Translations under genes and position numbers: made by a program
Assembly (NCBI GenBank): GCA_963841845.1
Contig: CAWJEG010000007.1
Coordinates: 310,001 to 374,000 of the forward strand
Source of the DNA: CAVVGZ01 sp963841845
GTDB taxonomy: Bacteria; Chloroflexota; Anaerolineae; Anaerolineales; Anaerolineaceae
Length of the DNA: 64,000 bases
Reading direction: 5' to 3'
Notes under the pieces: generated by a model
The model's database searches: none
What the model saw: only the letters and a program-made list of their open reading frames with translations
What the model was told of the DNA's origin: nothing
Part shown: in pieces, positions 27,296 to 36,484 of the stretch
Numbering within the stretch: position 1 is the stretch's first letter
Layout of the letters: each line of letters starts with the position of its first letter

Positions 27296-29191
27296 TTACA
27301 CTATTACTTTTTTCTCCTTTTGAGTGAGTAGCGACACAACAACCAGGGTGATAAAACTTAATGGGATTGAGATGATACCCGGGTTACTGAGGGGCACAGG
27401 TGCGTCCAGGGGATTCAAACCATATAACGCATACAACTCTGGGGAAAATGCAATCAAAGTCAGAGAAGCCACGATGCCGACGAAAATTGAGGCGAAAATT
27501 CCCTGTGCAGTTGTTTTCTTCCAGAAAAGGAGCATGATAATGGAAGGCAGGTTAGCCGAAGCTGCTACGGCAAAAGCCAGACCAACCAGGAAAGAAACAT
27601 TCATGCCTTTAAAAAGAATTCCCAGTAAAATTGCAATCCCGCCTATTGCAAATGCTGAAATTTTTCCAGCTTTTACTTTTTGCCGGTCATCCATATTGAT
27701 TTTAAAATAGCGGTCCATCAGGTCGTGTGCTACTGCCCCTGAAGCAGCCACAATTAATCCGCTGACTGTTCCCAAAACTGTGGCAAAGGCGATCGCGGAT
27801 ATGAACGCAAACAGCAGTTCTCCAAAGGAACGTGCCAGGAGTGGTGCGGCCATGTTGCTGTCTGCTGGATTGAGGACTGCGTTGACCATTGCTCCTAGGC
27901 CCATGAAGAGTGTCAGGATATAGAAAAACCCAATTGCACCAATTGCTACGATGGTGGATTTGCGCGCACTGGACGGACTGGGGACGGTGTAATAGCGAAT
28001 AAGAATATGTGGTAAAGAGGCTGTTCCCAGGAATAAAGCCAGCATCAATGAAACAAAATCTAAACGTTCCAGAAAAGTGCCTTCCACTTTAAACTTGAGC
28101 CCGGGTCGCATAATCCGGTCGCCCGATACAATTTCGGGATAATAGATGGTTACTTTTTCACTGTTTTCATCGGTGAATCCGGTGTTTTTAAAAGTCATGA
28201 CAGAAGTGTCCTTATCAGTCATCACGGATAAAAATTTAATAAAGGAAAGACTGCCGGTTATCACATTCTCTTCACCGCTAATTTTTTCAAGGTTCCCCAC
28301 CTGTCGCAGTTGATTTGTATCAGATGCAGGGGCGCCATTAATCCATTTTCCATCTGCCTTCATCACTACGGATTGCGTCTCAATGAGTGTGATAATTCCT
28401 GCATTTTCAGAAACTTTCCACCAGGATTCCATGCCATCTTGCTCAAGTTTGGCAAATTCCATACCGCTAGATGTTACCTGTTGTTCCAGCACATTCCAGC
28501 CTGCTTCGGATACTGCGATTTGATCTCCGGTTTTTGTGGCTGGCAGCTGGGAATAAGTATAAAAAGGGACCTTTCCGCCTTGATCTGGCTGGGTGGAGAT
28601 ACCTCGAATAAGCACTGCTACAACAAGAATTGTGGAAAATATAATCAGCAGGAACCCTTTCAGGAACTGTACATAGGTGGTGGAAGCCATGCCTGCAGTA
28701 GCCACGATTGTAATGACGATTGCTCCAACCATCACAACACCCCAGGCGTAAGGAATGCCCAGCAAGGGCTCCACTAAAACTCCTGCTCCTACCATTTGCG
28801 GGATGAGATAACATATGGAGATGACCAAAGTGCTTATAGCTGCAGCTAGCTTGATCCCGCGCGAGTTATAATTCGCATCCACAGCATCCGTGAAGGTGTA
28901 TTTTCCCAGCCGCTTCAAAGGTTCAGCCACCACAAACAACGCCACAATCCAACCAGCCAGATAGCCGATTGAATAGAGGAACCCATCATAGCCGACTGTG
29001 GCAATTAATCCGCAAATCCCCAAAAATGAAGCTGCCGATAAATAGTCGCCAGCAAAGGCGATCCCATTCACTCCCCAATGAATTTTCCCCCCAGCCGCAT
29101 AATAACCACTGGATGTTTTTGCCCTGTTGCCTAAATACAAGGAAAGTCCAATCACAAAAACCACAAAAATGATAAAAACAAAGATTGCCAT
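27296..29191 (-). CDS. sodium:solute symporter, acetate-permease-like (SSS family)
   Basis: A 631-residue transporter with about 13 hydrophobic helices. The N-terminal part matches ActP-like symporters (SGYYAAGGKIHWGVNGIAFAGDYLSAASFLG, LGKYTFTDAV), and TASLPHILIRYYT and ASGAVAHDLMDRYF are also characteristic. A polar insertion of about 170 residues (roughly 200-372) interrupts the helices, as in the VC_2705-type subfamily. The likely substrate is acetate or another short monocarboxylate, driven by cations. It follows the DUF485 gene by three bases and precedes the sensor protein by two bases, forming a tight operon. Confidence 0.9.
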   Translation of the reverse strand: MAIFVFIIFVVFVIGLSLYLGNRAKTSSGYYAAGGKIHWGVNGIAFAGDYLSAASFLGICGLIATVGYDGFLYSIGYLAGWIVALFVVAEPLKRLGKYTFTDAVDANYNSRGIKLAAAISTLVISICYLIPQMVGAGVLVEPLLGIPYAWGVVMVGAIVITIVATAGMASTTYVQFLKGFLLIIFSTILVVAVLIRGISTQPDQGGKVPFYTYSQLPATKTGDQIAVSEAGWNVLEQQVTSSGMEFAKLEQDGMESWWKVSENAGIITLIETQSVVMKADGKWINGAPASDTNQLRQVGNLEKISGEENVITGSLSFIKFLSVMTDKDTSVMTFKNTGFTDENSEKVTIYYPEIVSGDRIMRPGLKFKVEGTFLERLDFVSLMLALFLGTASLPHILIRYYTVPSPSSARKSTIVAIGAIGFFYILTLFMGLGAMVNAVLNPADSNMAAPLLARSFGELLFAFISAIAFATVLGTVSGLIVAASGAVAHDLMDRYFKINMDDRQKVKAGKISAFAIGGIAILLGILFKGMNVSFLVGLAFAVAASANLPSIIMLLFWKKTTAQGIFASIFVGIVASLTLIAFSPELYALYGLNPLDAPVPLSNPGIISIPLSFITLVVVSLLTQKEKKVIV

Positions 29192-29194
29192 GGA

Positions 29195-29521
29195 TTAGCC
29201 CTTTCCTGTATCGATTTGATCGCTTTGCTTATCTTTGGTTTCTGCTTGCCTGGCATTTTGATAGGACGCTTCTTTCTTTCGACAAAGCCAGTCATAAACC
29301 AGTGCCTCGATCAGCGCAACGATGATCAATGCAAAACCGTAGACCGTCGCCAGATTCAAACCCGCAATGACAATTGTCCCCATCCCAGCCGGATTGAGTA
29401 AATTGATTGCCACGAAACTGGCATAAAAAAGGGCATAAAAGACAAACATCCAGATGCCTAAACGCATTTTGTAGGGACCTGCAGGGTCTTTATCTTTTGT
29501 TGTTGCAGGCTCATGTAGCAT
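29195..29521 (-). CDS. DUF485-type small membrane protein (symporter partner)
   Basis: A 108-residue protein with two transmembrane helices: KMRLGIWMFVFYALFYASFVAINLL and VYGFALIIVALIEALVYDWLC, as in DUF485 proteins such as YjcH that precede acetate symporter genes. A charged C-terminal tail follows. AAGGAGTAAATTGCC precedes the ATG at 29521, and this is the first gene of the transporter operon. It probably acts as an accessory subunit of the symporter, though this is not demonstrated for the family as a whole. Confidence 0.85.
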   Translation of the reverse strand: MLHEPATTKDKDPAGPYKMRLGIWMFVFYALFYASFVAINLLNPAGMGTIVIAGLNLATVYGFALIIVALIEALVYDWLCRKKEASYQNARQAETKDKQSDQIDTGKG

Positions 29522-30286
29522 GGCAATTTACTCCTTTATCATGGTTGGGATAATTTCGGTAATTATAAATGACTCATCCTGAATTAATGTAATTCTTGGA
29601 TTGAATTGGTCCAGAAATATCAGGAATACACTGAATTCAGGAGTGATGAATATGCCGCAGATATTTATGTCCACAATCCTTTCCTATATTCATCTCCCCA
29701 AAACCTGATAATTGGCTTCGTGAAATCTAACACCATTGTTTAGATGCAGTTGCATTAAATAATTTCCTCTTGACCCAAATAGCCCTATGACACAATATGG
29801 GCATCTTACTACAAAAGGGAAAATCCCGGCTGTCTTAACAACCAGGATTAACCTCATTCTAAAAATCTGGGCCTACCTGGTCAACCATAAGAGTGATTAT
29901 CTTCAAAACAGGATTATCCTGAATACTTCTGTCTTGCCGAATCTATACCTGCGTAGAAAGGAAATAGGAAGAGTGAATAAATATGCAATCCGACACTGAC
30001 TATAACCCGGCATATTAAACATCAACCTTGTTCCTCACTGGACCTGTCACCAGTATTTTATAAGTCCAAAATCAACCTTGGGGATTACCAGTTAAACCTG
30101 GCTGTAGCAGAAGCCTATGATTGTGAAACTTTACCGGCTTTCTAACGTTAAACGACAGGTGGATGATTAATAATCGGTCGTTCACATCTGGTATAAACAC
30201 TGATGGATGGCTAGGGTGAAGATAATTCCAGGTGCTATCCCGGAATCGTATCTCTTTTATAAACCGGGTATAGTCGTTACAGAATT
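29522..30286. other. long intergenic region
   Basis: About 765 bases. A 70-residue plus-strand frame at 29787-29999 lacks a ribosome binding site and any recognisable motif, and I do not call it. The region must hold the promoter of the leftward DUF485-symporter operon. Confidence 0.5.
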
Positions 30287-30838
30287 TTAGAAAACAAACG
30301 GGATGAACATCCTGGTGCAGCCCATGTATTCCTTATATGCCGCACCAAAGAATCGCAAACACTCTGCTTCATCTGCTCTGGCTGTGGCAACCAGCAATAT
30401 CGTTGATGCCAGAGCCAGCACCCCCCCGGGGATAGACGGCTCCTTGAAGAAAATTCCCCAGGTTAGCAGTAGGAGCGAACTGTATAGCGGGTGGCGGATA
30501 TATTGATAGATGCCGCTTGTCACCAGGCTGGTCGTCTTTTCAAAAGCCAGCAGTTCCGGTTGTTGATCTCTCCGCGTATTCGGTCTCCCTTTGGCAGTCA
30601 GTGTACGCACCCCGAAGAACAAAGGAATGAGGCTTGCAAATAGGAAACCCCATGAAACGAGTTGGTTCCAGGAAGCCGGGTTTTGGAACCAAACCGCCGC
30701 ATTGAGCAAAAACAATGCCAGGATGCACTCCCAGGCAAAGAATCGATAGAAACCATGGGAGCCTGGTAGGCGCAGCGAGGCCCGTGATATGTAGATAAGC
30801 CAGACGGAGAATATTGCAAATGTAATCAGGCCAGGCAA
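30287..30838 (-). CDS. ICMT-like membrane methyltransferase
   Basis: A 183-residue protein with four or five membrane helices and the signature TSGIYQYIRHPLYSSLLLLTWG, placing it in the isoprenylcysteine-methyltransferase/PEMT superfamily. A C-terminal ARADEAECLRFFGAAYKEYM corresponds to the usual E-x-x-L-x-x-x-F-G-x-x-Y-x-x-Y region of the active site. The substrate is unknown. It lies 62 bases downstream of the alpha/alpha-toroid protein on the same strand. Confidence 0.8.
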   Translation of the reverse strand: MPGLITFAIFSVWLIYISRASLRLPGSHGFYRFFAWECILALFLLNAAVWFQNPASWNQLVSWGFLFASLIPLFFGVRTLTAKGRPNTRRDQQPELLAFEKTTSLVTSGIYQYIRHPLYSSLLLLTWGIFFKEPSIPGGVLALASTILLVATARADEAECLRFFGAAYKEYMGCTRMFIPFVF

Positions 30839-30900
30839 TGTGCTTTTCCCTTCTGCTCAAAATATAATCCTGGCAGGTTAATGTCTGCAGCCCGCCGGCT

Positions 30901-31836
30901 TTATATCTCAATCCTTCCAAAGGCATCCAGTTGGGCCAGGGTTTGCAGGGTTAAATATCCGCACCACTCCTGCCTGGCTTGATTCCAAACCTCTGGATAC
31001 CTACCCCCCCAGGACCAGGTTGGTTGCCAGCATCCTTCGGCTGTCTGGTGGGTAACCTGGAAATCAAGGTTTAATTGCAGCTCATCCCAAATAAGTTCGG
31101 CCCCCAGGGATTCCGGTGAGGCAGCCACCCTTAGCGGTGTGATGCAGTAGGAGTGCCAATCATCAGGATTGCGGCAAATAACTTCCGGAATTGCTCTCAG
31201 GATGCGGGTTTGTAACCGTTCCTTATAATGCCCGGGTAGGTTTTCGGATTCAGCCAGATGGATGGCATATTCCAGGTCACTTCCGCCGCCCGAACCCAAT
31301 ATATCTGCCGTTTCAATGTAACCCACCGTTTCCTCTGTGACGCCATCCAGCCACCCTGCTGGAACCAGCGCTGAATAATGGTGCAGCAAGCCGGTTATCA
31401 GCACCCGCGGGATGATGCGGAAACCGTCAAACCTCAGCCCAAGGCTGCCATCCTCGTCATGCCACCAGGGAGCATGGGGATAATTGTTCGTATGCCGTGA
31501 TACCGCCCTCCAAACACGGGCGTCTTCATCAAAAGTTTCCAAAAGGTAGCTCACCGCCTTAACCACCATGGCGTTGTCAGGCAGGCACCCTAAATCCTTC
31601 AGCAGCTGCAGCCCGATACCGGTGGCCAGCGCCGAAGAATCCGGTGTGCGCAGGTCGGGTTCAAGCGCCTGCCCGAACCCGCCGTCCTCGTTTTGGAAGT
31701 GCGCCAGTTCGGTCAATACATCACCAATCACCGTGCTTTCAAACCTGTGTTGGTACAATGTGCGCTCTAAAGGCCTGCCATGCCTGAGAATAAATTGACC
31801 GGCTCGCACAAAGGCTTCACGGCTGAGTTGTTTCAT
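30901..31836 (-). CDS. prenyltransferase/squalene-cyclase-like alpha-alpha toroid protein
   Basis: A 311-residue soluble protein. LAHFQNEDGGFGQALEPD is a typical QW-like or prenyltransferase repeat motif, and the helix-rich remainder with W-rich turns (ADILGSGGGSDLEYAIHLAE, AEGCWQPTWSWGG) supports an alpha/alpha-toroid fold. Catalytic Asp clusters of true cyclases are not evident, so no cyclase activity is claimed. The frame extends to 31875, but AAGGAGATCA just before the ATG at 31836 decides the start. Function unknown. Confidence 0.7.
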   Translation of the reverse strand: MKQLSREAFVRAGQFILRHGRPLERTLYQHRFESTVIGDVLTELAHFQNEDGGFGQALEPDLRTPDSSALATGIGLQLLKDLGCLPDNAMVVKAVSYLLETFDEDARVWRAVSRHTNNYPHAPWWHDEDGSLGLRFDGFRIIPRVLITGLLHHYSALVPAGWLDGVTEETVGYIETADILGSGGGSDLEYAIHLAESENLPGHYKERLQTRILRAIPEVICRNPDDWHSYCITPLRVAASPESLGAELIWDELQLNLDFQVTHQTAEGCWQPTWSWGGRYPEVWNQARQEWCGYLTLQTLAQLDAFGRIEI

Positions 31837-31917
31837 TGATCTCCTTTGGTCAATTTCCAAATAAATGACTGACAACCATTCAGAATTTTAACCCAGTACT
31901 GGTACAGGAGAATTATC

Positions 31918-32877
31918 TTAAATTGGTTTCTTACCACTCATCAGTTGGGTGGCATGTCCGGTTTGCTGCGCCAGGATTAAAATGTGTTCTTCAGGAAACT
32001 GGAATTCGGGAGTCTCAATTTCCACCAGGCGCCTCCATTTTTCTTCATTCATGGTCAGTTTATTCAGTTCGGATATTTGCAGTCCCTCATGAGCCAATTC
32101 TTTGCGGAATTCGTCCTCCGTAAAAAACTGGTAGCTTTGCAATCTTTCCGTTTCCCAGAGCGGTTTCCCCAGAAATATGGATTTGGTGATGTAACGGGTG
32201 AAATCACGACGCGATAGCTCTATTGTTAATGGACCATCAACCTCCCGATAGGAAATCCGGAAAGGATGGTACTGCCGCACAAATATTTCGAATTCCTGGC
32301 GAACATGGTGATCATGAAAGTGTATGCGTACAGTCTGGTTTGGGTCTCCTGCTGGTTCCAGTCCATCAAATATGACCAGCTGTCCTTCATCTTCCAGGCA
32401 GCTGACCGCACCCGTGAGGGCTTTCTTTACCCCCTGTTTGGCGGCTGGAATATCAATTTCGTCTAACTCCGGGGAAAAAGAATCCGAAAATACTTCGTGC
32501 AGGGCATTGACCAGAATCACAAAATCAAATTTCCCCAACCTTGCCAGCAGTTCAGGGTCTGTAAAATCACCTTCAACATGCTGCAAAACGGGGTAATCCA
32601 AATGAAGCCGGGCAAGGGAGTGACGGTTATAATCCACCCCTACCGATGCCTGGAGGCTGCAGGATTGGGCATGGGCATCGAGCAGCTGACCGATAACCTG
32701 CCCCTCGCCGCACCCTAATTCGAGTAATCGTATCGGGGGTTTGACCTGTTGTGCTTTTAGACGAATCAGCCGGGAGGTTGCCAGGATGGCGGCCCGTTTG
32801 CCCAGGTTTTCCATGGACTGCAGACGCACATCCCAATAAAAATTCCAGAAGTCTTCATTATCAGGCATAATTTTCAT
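31918..32877 (-). CDS. class I SAM-dependent methyltransferase
   Basis: A 319-residue protein. RLLELGCGEGQVIGQLLD is SAM-binding motif I, with GVDYNRHSLARL (acidic end of the second strand) and FDFVILVNALHEVF (motif post-II) following. A beta-rich C-terminal domain (about 190-300) with YREVDGPLTIELSRRDFTRYI probably handles the acceptor. The acceptor is unknown. It precedes the toroid gene on the same strand with a gap of about 80 bases. Confidence 0.85.
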   Translation of the reverse strand: MKIMPDNEDFWNFYWDVRLQSMENLGKRAAILATSRLIRLKAQQVKPPIRLLELGCGEGQVIGQLLDAHAQSCSLQASVGVDYNRHSLARLHLDYPVLQHVEGDFTDPELLARLGKFDFVILVNALHEVFSDSFSPELDEIDIPAAKQGVKKALTGAVSCLEDEGQLVIFDGLEPAGDPNQTVRIHFHDHHVRQEFEIFVRQYHPFRISYREVDGPLTIELSRRDFTRYITKSIFLGKPLWETERLQSYQFFTEDEFRKELAHEGLQISELNKLTMNEEKWRRLVEIETPEFQFPEEHILILAQQTGHATQLMSGKKPI

Positions 32878-33122
32878 TTAGTGCGAATCACAATGGACTC
32901 ATACCATCATGATACACCCGCTGCATGGATTCCTCCAGGATAATCCGGCTCATTTTGTTAAATCACTTAACTAGGGTTTTTTATCGGGGGAATGCCACCA
33001 AATCGTGTGAATTTCCAGGCTGATCTATCCCTGGGAATACCTCCGAATCAGCAAACCAGTCAGGTTGAATGCCGGGGCAGCTATCCCTTGACGTCATGTA
33101 ACAGATCGGCTGCACTAGTAGT

Positions 33123-33711
33123 ATGAAGACACCGCCCTACACTATCGACAACCTCCATCAGCAATTTCCCGATGACAACGCCTGCCTTGACTACATCTTC
33201 CAGCAGCGCTTTAGGGGTATGGTCGCCTGTCCAAAATGTGGCGTCGCTGAACCAAAATACTACCGTGTCCGTGGCAAGAAAGGATACGAATGCAAAGACT
33301 GTGGTAATCAAATAAGTCCGCTCGCAAACACGATCTTTTAAAAAATCAGATACACCGCTTAAAAAATGGTTCTACGCCATGTATATGTTCAGCGTCAGCC
33401 GGAATGGCGTGAGTGGCAAAGAGCTGGAGCGAACCCTGGGCGTTACCTAAAAAACCGCCTGGCGCATGTGCAAACTAATCCGCCTCATGATGCAGCAAAG
33501 CGATCAGCCGCTGACTGGCGTTGTTGAGATTGACGAAACGTATAGGGGCGGCACTCGTAGCAAGGATCACCAAAAGAGCCAATGGGATAACAAGACAGCA
33601 GTTATCGGCATGGTCGAGAAAAAGAAGGGCGAAGGTAAAATAACTGCCATCACGACCAAACAAGCTAATCCTACCGTTGCGCTGCCATTCATTCGGGCAA
33701 TGGCTGGGCTG
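33123..33711 (+). mobile_element. decayed IS1595-family insertion sequence (transposase pseudogene)
   Basis: The first frame (33123-33341) encodes the IS1595 N-terminus with a zinc ribbon (ACPKCG and CKDCG). It shifts frame near 33340 to KSDTPLKKWFYAMYMFSVSRNGVSGKELERTL. It then meets an in-frame TAA at 33448 before TAWRMCKLIRLMM and the catalytic-domain start GVVEIDETYRGG, with the first Asp of the DDE-type triad. Homology ends near 33705, before the rest of the catalytic domain, so the right half is deleted. A possible left end (GGGGCAGCTATCCC) lies near 33073, but no matching right terminal repeat was found. The element is not functional. Confidence 0.8.
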
Positions 33712-33829
33712 CGCGTTCAATAAGATGCTCGGTGTCTTCCTGGGTGTCGGGATTGCGCTCACTTTCGGGTAGTGATTCTTCGAAGTGCTTGATGCTTTTG
33801 CGTATTTCTTCGTCGGATTTATCAGGCAT
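33689..33829 (-). CDS. small acidic protein, 46 residues
   Basis: An ATG at 33829 opens a 46-residue frame (MPDKSDEEIRKSIKHFEESL, then PESERNPDTQEDTEHL, ending in AAQPLPE). Its composition is strongly acidic and helix-like, and looks genuinely coding. It is convergent with, and overlaps, the truncated end of the IS1595 transposase frame. The ribosome binding site is weak. It could be a host gene into whose 3' flank the element inserted, or a passenger; the function is unknown. Confidence 0.4.
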   Translation of the reverse strand: MPDKSDEEIRKSIKHFEESLPESERNPDTQEDTEHLIERAAQPLPE

Positions 33830-33917
33830 ATATCTATATTAGGCTATTCGATTGAAATTGAGATATGTAGTTACTGTCGCCATATTAAAACCCTTCGTTA
33901 TTTATCTAGTTTAATTA

Positions 33918-34403
33918 TTATTCGCCTTTGTAGGCTTTTTCGAGTTCGCTTATATTTAGTTTGCCCATTTCAAGCATACAAGCAGCCACCCTGTCAGCCT
34001 TAACTGTATCAGGATCGCGCATCATATCGTCTAATGTATCTGGCGTAATCTGCCATGACAAACCATATTTGTCCTTGAGCCAGCCACACGAACCTTTTTC
34101 GCCACCTTCAGAGAGCGCTTCCCAAAGATGATCAATCTCTTCCTGAGTTTTGCAGTTTACCAATATTGAGATAGCCTCACTAAGAGTAAACATCGGACCA
34201 CCATTTATCGCCATAAAGTTCTGGCCGTTTAATTCAAAATCAACCGCTGATATATCACCTACACTATTCCCACCCATTTTAGCTACAGATTCTGTCATAT
34301 AAGATATGTTTGTTATTTTGGCATCTTCAAACAGCGATACATAAAAATCTGCCGCTTCTTTTGCCCGGTCGTTAAACCAAAGACTAGTAACTATTTTTTT
34401 CAT
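33918..34403 (-). CDS. VOC-family protein (PhnB/3-demethylubiquinone methyltransferase-like)
   Basis: A 161-residue protein with KKIVTSLWFNDRAKEAADFYVSLFEDAKI, NFMAINGGP, EIDHLWEAL and CGWLKDKYGLSWQI, the standard signature of the PhnB-like VOC family. ATG at 34403 follows GAAAGGAACATTTAA. Its closest relative in the window is the gene at 34842. Enzymatic role unknown. Confidence 0.9.
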   Translation of the reverse strand: MKKIVTSLWFNDRAKEAADFYVSLFEDAKITNISYMTESVAKMGGNSVGDISAVDFELNGQNFMAINGGPMFTLSEAISILVNCKTQEEIDHLWEALSEGGEKGSCGWLKDKYGLSWQITPDTLDDMMRDPDTVKADRVAACMLEMGKLNISELEKAYKGE

Positions 34404-34841
34404 TTAAATGTTCCTTTCTTCTTATTTAGTAGGAATATTTTTTTATAGCAGCCTTTCCATATCCGTGAAGGGATTCAAACGGTGGAGAACCCCGACCAGA
34501 TCTGCCCGAGCCAGTCCGTGGATCCCTACCCCAAGTTGAGCCATCTCTTACATGATGTAAGGGTATAGTCGCCAATGCCGGAATCCCCCAGGGGGGCTAT
34601 AAACGAGTCTTCTGTCGCCTGAAGATTGGCAGGTATTCTCCTTTGGTCCTCTGGGATTATTCAATCCATCCGAATTGATGTTAAGATATCCATGCGATAT
34701 GGGGGAAATATACCCCTCCTCATCAATAAATAAAACAGGCATATGTCTGTACCAGCTACAGGCATCTTATATTAACTTGAGAATTAGGTTTAAAACGGAA
34801 CGGTCATGATTTCAATAAAGTTATTTTTAAACCCACAACCA
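34404..34841. other. intergenic between the two VOC paralogues
   Basis: About 440 bases. A palindrome CTTACAT-G-ATGTAAG occurs at 34547-34561. A 64-residue minus-strand frame (34548-34742) has no supporting motif, so no gene is called. Confidence 0.45.
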
Positions 34842-35315
34842 TTATTCCTGTTCGTATGCCTTCTTCAACCCTTCAATGTCAATTTTAACCATCTGCAGCA
34901 TTGCCTGCATGACCCGTCCGGCCTTCACTGCATCATTATCCTGTAGCAGCCTGCCTAAAATGGTTGGAACAATCTGCCAGGATAGTCCAAATTTATCCTT
35001 TAACCAGCCGCATTGCTCGATTTGTCCGCCTGCCGATAGCATATCCCAGTACCAGTCAACTTCTTCCTGTGTTTCGCAGTTGATAATGAACGAAATGGCA
35101 TGGGTAAAGGCTTCGTAGGGTCCGCCGTTTAATACCATATATTCCTGCCCTTCAAGCAGGAGTGTTGCCGTCAGCAGCGATCCTTTCGGACCAGGACCTT
35201 CCTCCCCGTAATACGATTGATTCAAAATCCTGGCTGATTTGAAAACCGATGCATAAAAATTCACTGCTTCTTCAGCATTGTTATCGAACCATAAACATGT
35301 TGTAATCTTTTGCAT
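34842..35315 (-). CDS. VOC-family protein, paralogue of the neighbouring gene
   Basis: A 157-residue PhnB-like protein: TTCLWFDNNAEEAVNFYASVFKSARI, EYMVLNGGPYEAF, CETQEEVDWYWD and CGWLKDKFGLSWQIVPTIL. It shares layout and many residues with the protein at 33918, so the two are probably an old tandem duplication. The frame reaches 35345, but AGGAGAATTACC places the start at 35315. Substrate unknown. Confidence 0.9.
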   Translation of the reverse strand: MQKITTCLWFDNNAEEAVNFYASVFKSARILNQSYYGEEGPGPKGSLLTATLLLEGQEYMVLNGGPYEAFTHAISFIINCETQEEVDWYWDMLSAGGQIEQCGWLKDKFGLSWQIVPTILGRLLQDNDAVKAGRVMQAMLQMVKIDIEGLKKAYEQE

Positions 35316-35466
35316 GGTAATTCTCCTGGTAAATTCATCTAGCATGGTAGCGAGCCAAAATTATTGTGTTATATATTACTAATTATATCTTAATTGTCTT
35401 TTTATATGCAATAATCATATCCCAATGTGAAATTTAACCAGGCAGGGAATATCTAATTTTATACCC

Positions 35467-36293
35467 TTATTCTTTTTGACAGCTGGGACAGAAATAGATG
35501 CTACCGCCCATATAGGCTTGTTTTTGAATCAGACCACCGCACACCGGGCATGCTTTTCCGACTGTGTTCTTACTCATTAGCGTGATATATCCGCCAAAAT
35601 TGCCAAATAGATCTTTTTCCGTATCCCTTCCGCCCTGTCTTGCCATATCCATCAGGGTTTCCTTGATGGCTTTGAATAGATTTTCTTTTTCAAAACCATC
35701 CAGGGTGTTCACCTTCCTTCTGGGGTGTAGTTTTGCCTTGAATAGAATATCCTGCAGAACACCATTACCGAGCCCGGGAATCCGTTGCTCCGTGGCCAGA
35801 AATGCCTTAAGCGAGTACTTTTCCAACCCGGGCAGGAACAACCCCGTGAAATAATTGGTTTCAAAGTCATCTGCAAGTGGGGAAGGTTTTTCACTGGCAC
35901 CCTGGTGGTAGGGGTTATCAAACGTGCCCCTGTTTGAAACACCACAGCCCCCCGTACATCGCCACTGTCCCGCTTAGGTAGGTGGAATCTTCAAACTCAA
36001 TCAGCAGCTGGTGCTTAGGCGGTACCTCTGCCGGACTATGGTGAAATCGCAGGTTGACCCCATCCCCAAATAGGAGATCCACATCATCAACCTGGATTTC
36101 AACCAGGCCTCCCAGGCTGGCCGATTTGCCTATAGTCTTGCCATTTAACATTTCTGCATAACTTTCGGGATCACCGCGAGAACCAGGCAAATTTATGCGG
36201 CGATTGGGCAGCATTTACGCTGCGGATCACTTTTCCGGACACAGTCTGATTGATCTGCTGGGCGATAACAGTTGCTTCTGGAATCTCTAACAT
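35467..36293 (-). CDS. Fpg/Nei-like DNA glycosylase homologue without N-terminal proline, two frameshifts
   Basis: Three frames together form one protein of about 275 residues. They are MLEIPEATVIAQQINQTVSG to HKFAWF (from ATG 36293, with GAGGAGGG upstream), GDPESYAEMLNGKTIGKSAS to MYGGLWCF, and TFDNPYHQGASEKPS to the C-terminal zinc finger (CPVCG and CPSC). Single extra bases near 36176 and 35926 explain both shifts. The fold and the PGLGNGVLQDILF helix region match Fpg/Nei glycosylases. However, the catalytic proline normally following the initiator Met is replaced by Leu-Glu-Ile-Pro, as in a divergent subfamily, so base-excision activity is uncertain. Confidence 0.8.
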
Positions 36294-36484
36294 GATAACC
36301 ATCCCTCCTCAATTGTTTTTTTATTTCCATTATTTCACCCCGCTCCAATTACAGCATCCCCGAAATGCATATGGAATGGGGTATATTATTCTTAGGGTGA
36401 ATTTACAAATCCTTCAGGCAGATCTTCCCTGAAACCGCCGTCACTATTTATTTTCGTCCATAGAAACCAGGCACATAGGATATT

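Noticed and set aside
29787..29999. 70-residue plus-strand ORF
   Set aside because: No ribosome binding site or known motif; composition compatible with a chance frame in AT-rich DNA.
34548..34742. 64-residue minus-strand ORF between VOC genes
   Set aside because: Its end coincides with a palindrome, no motif or ribosome binding site was found.
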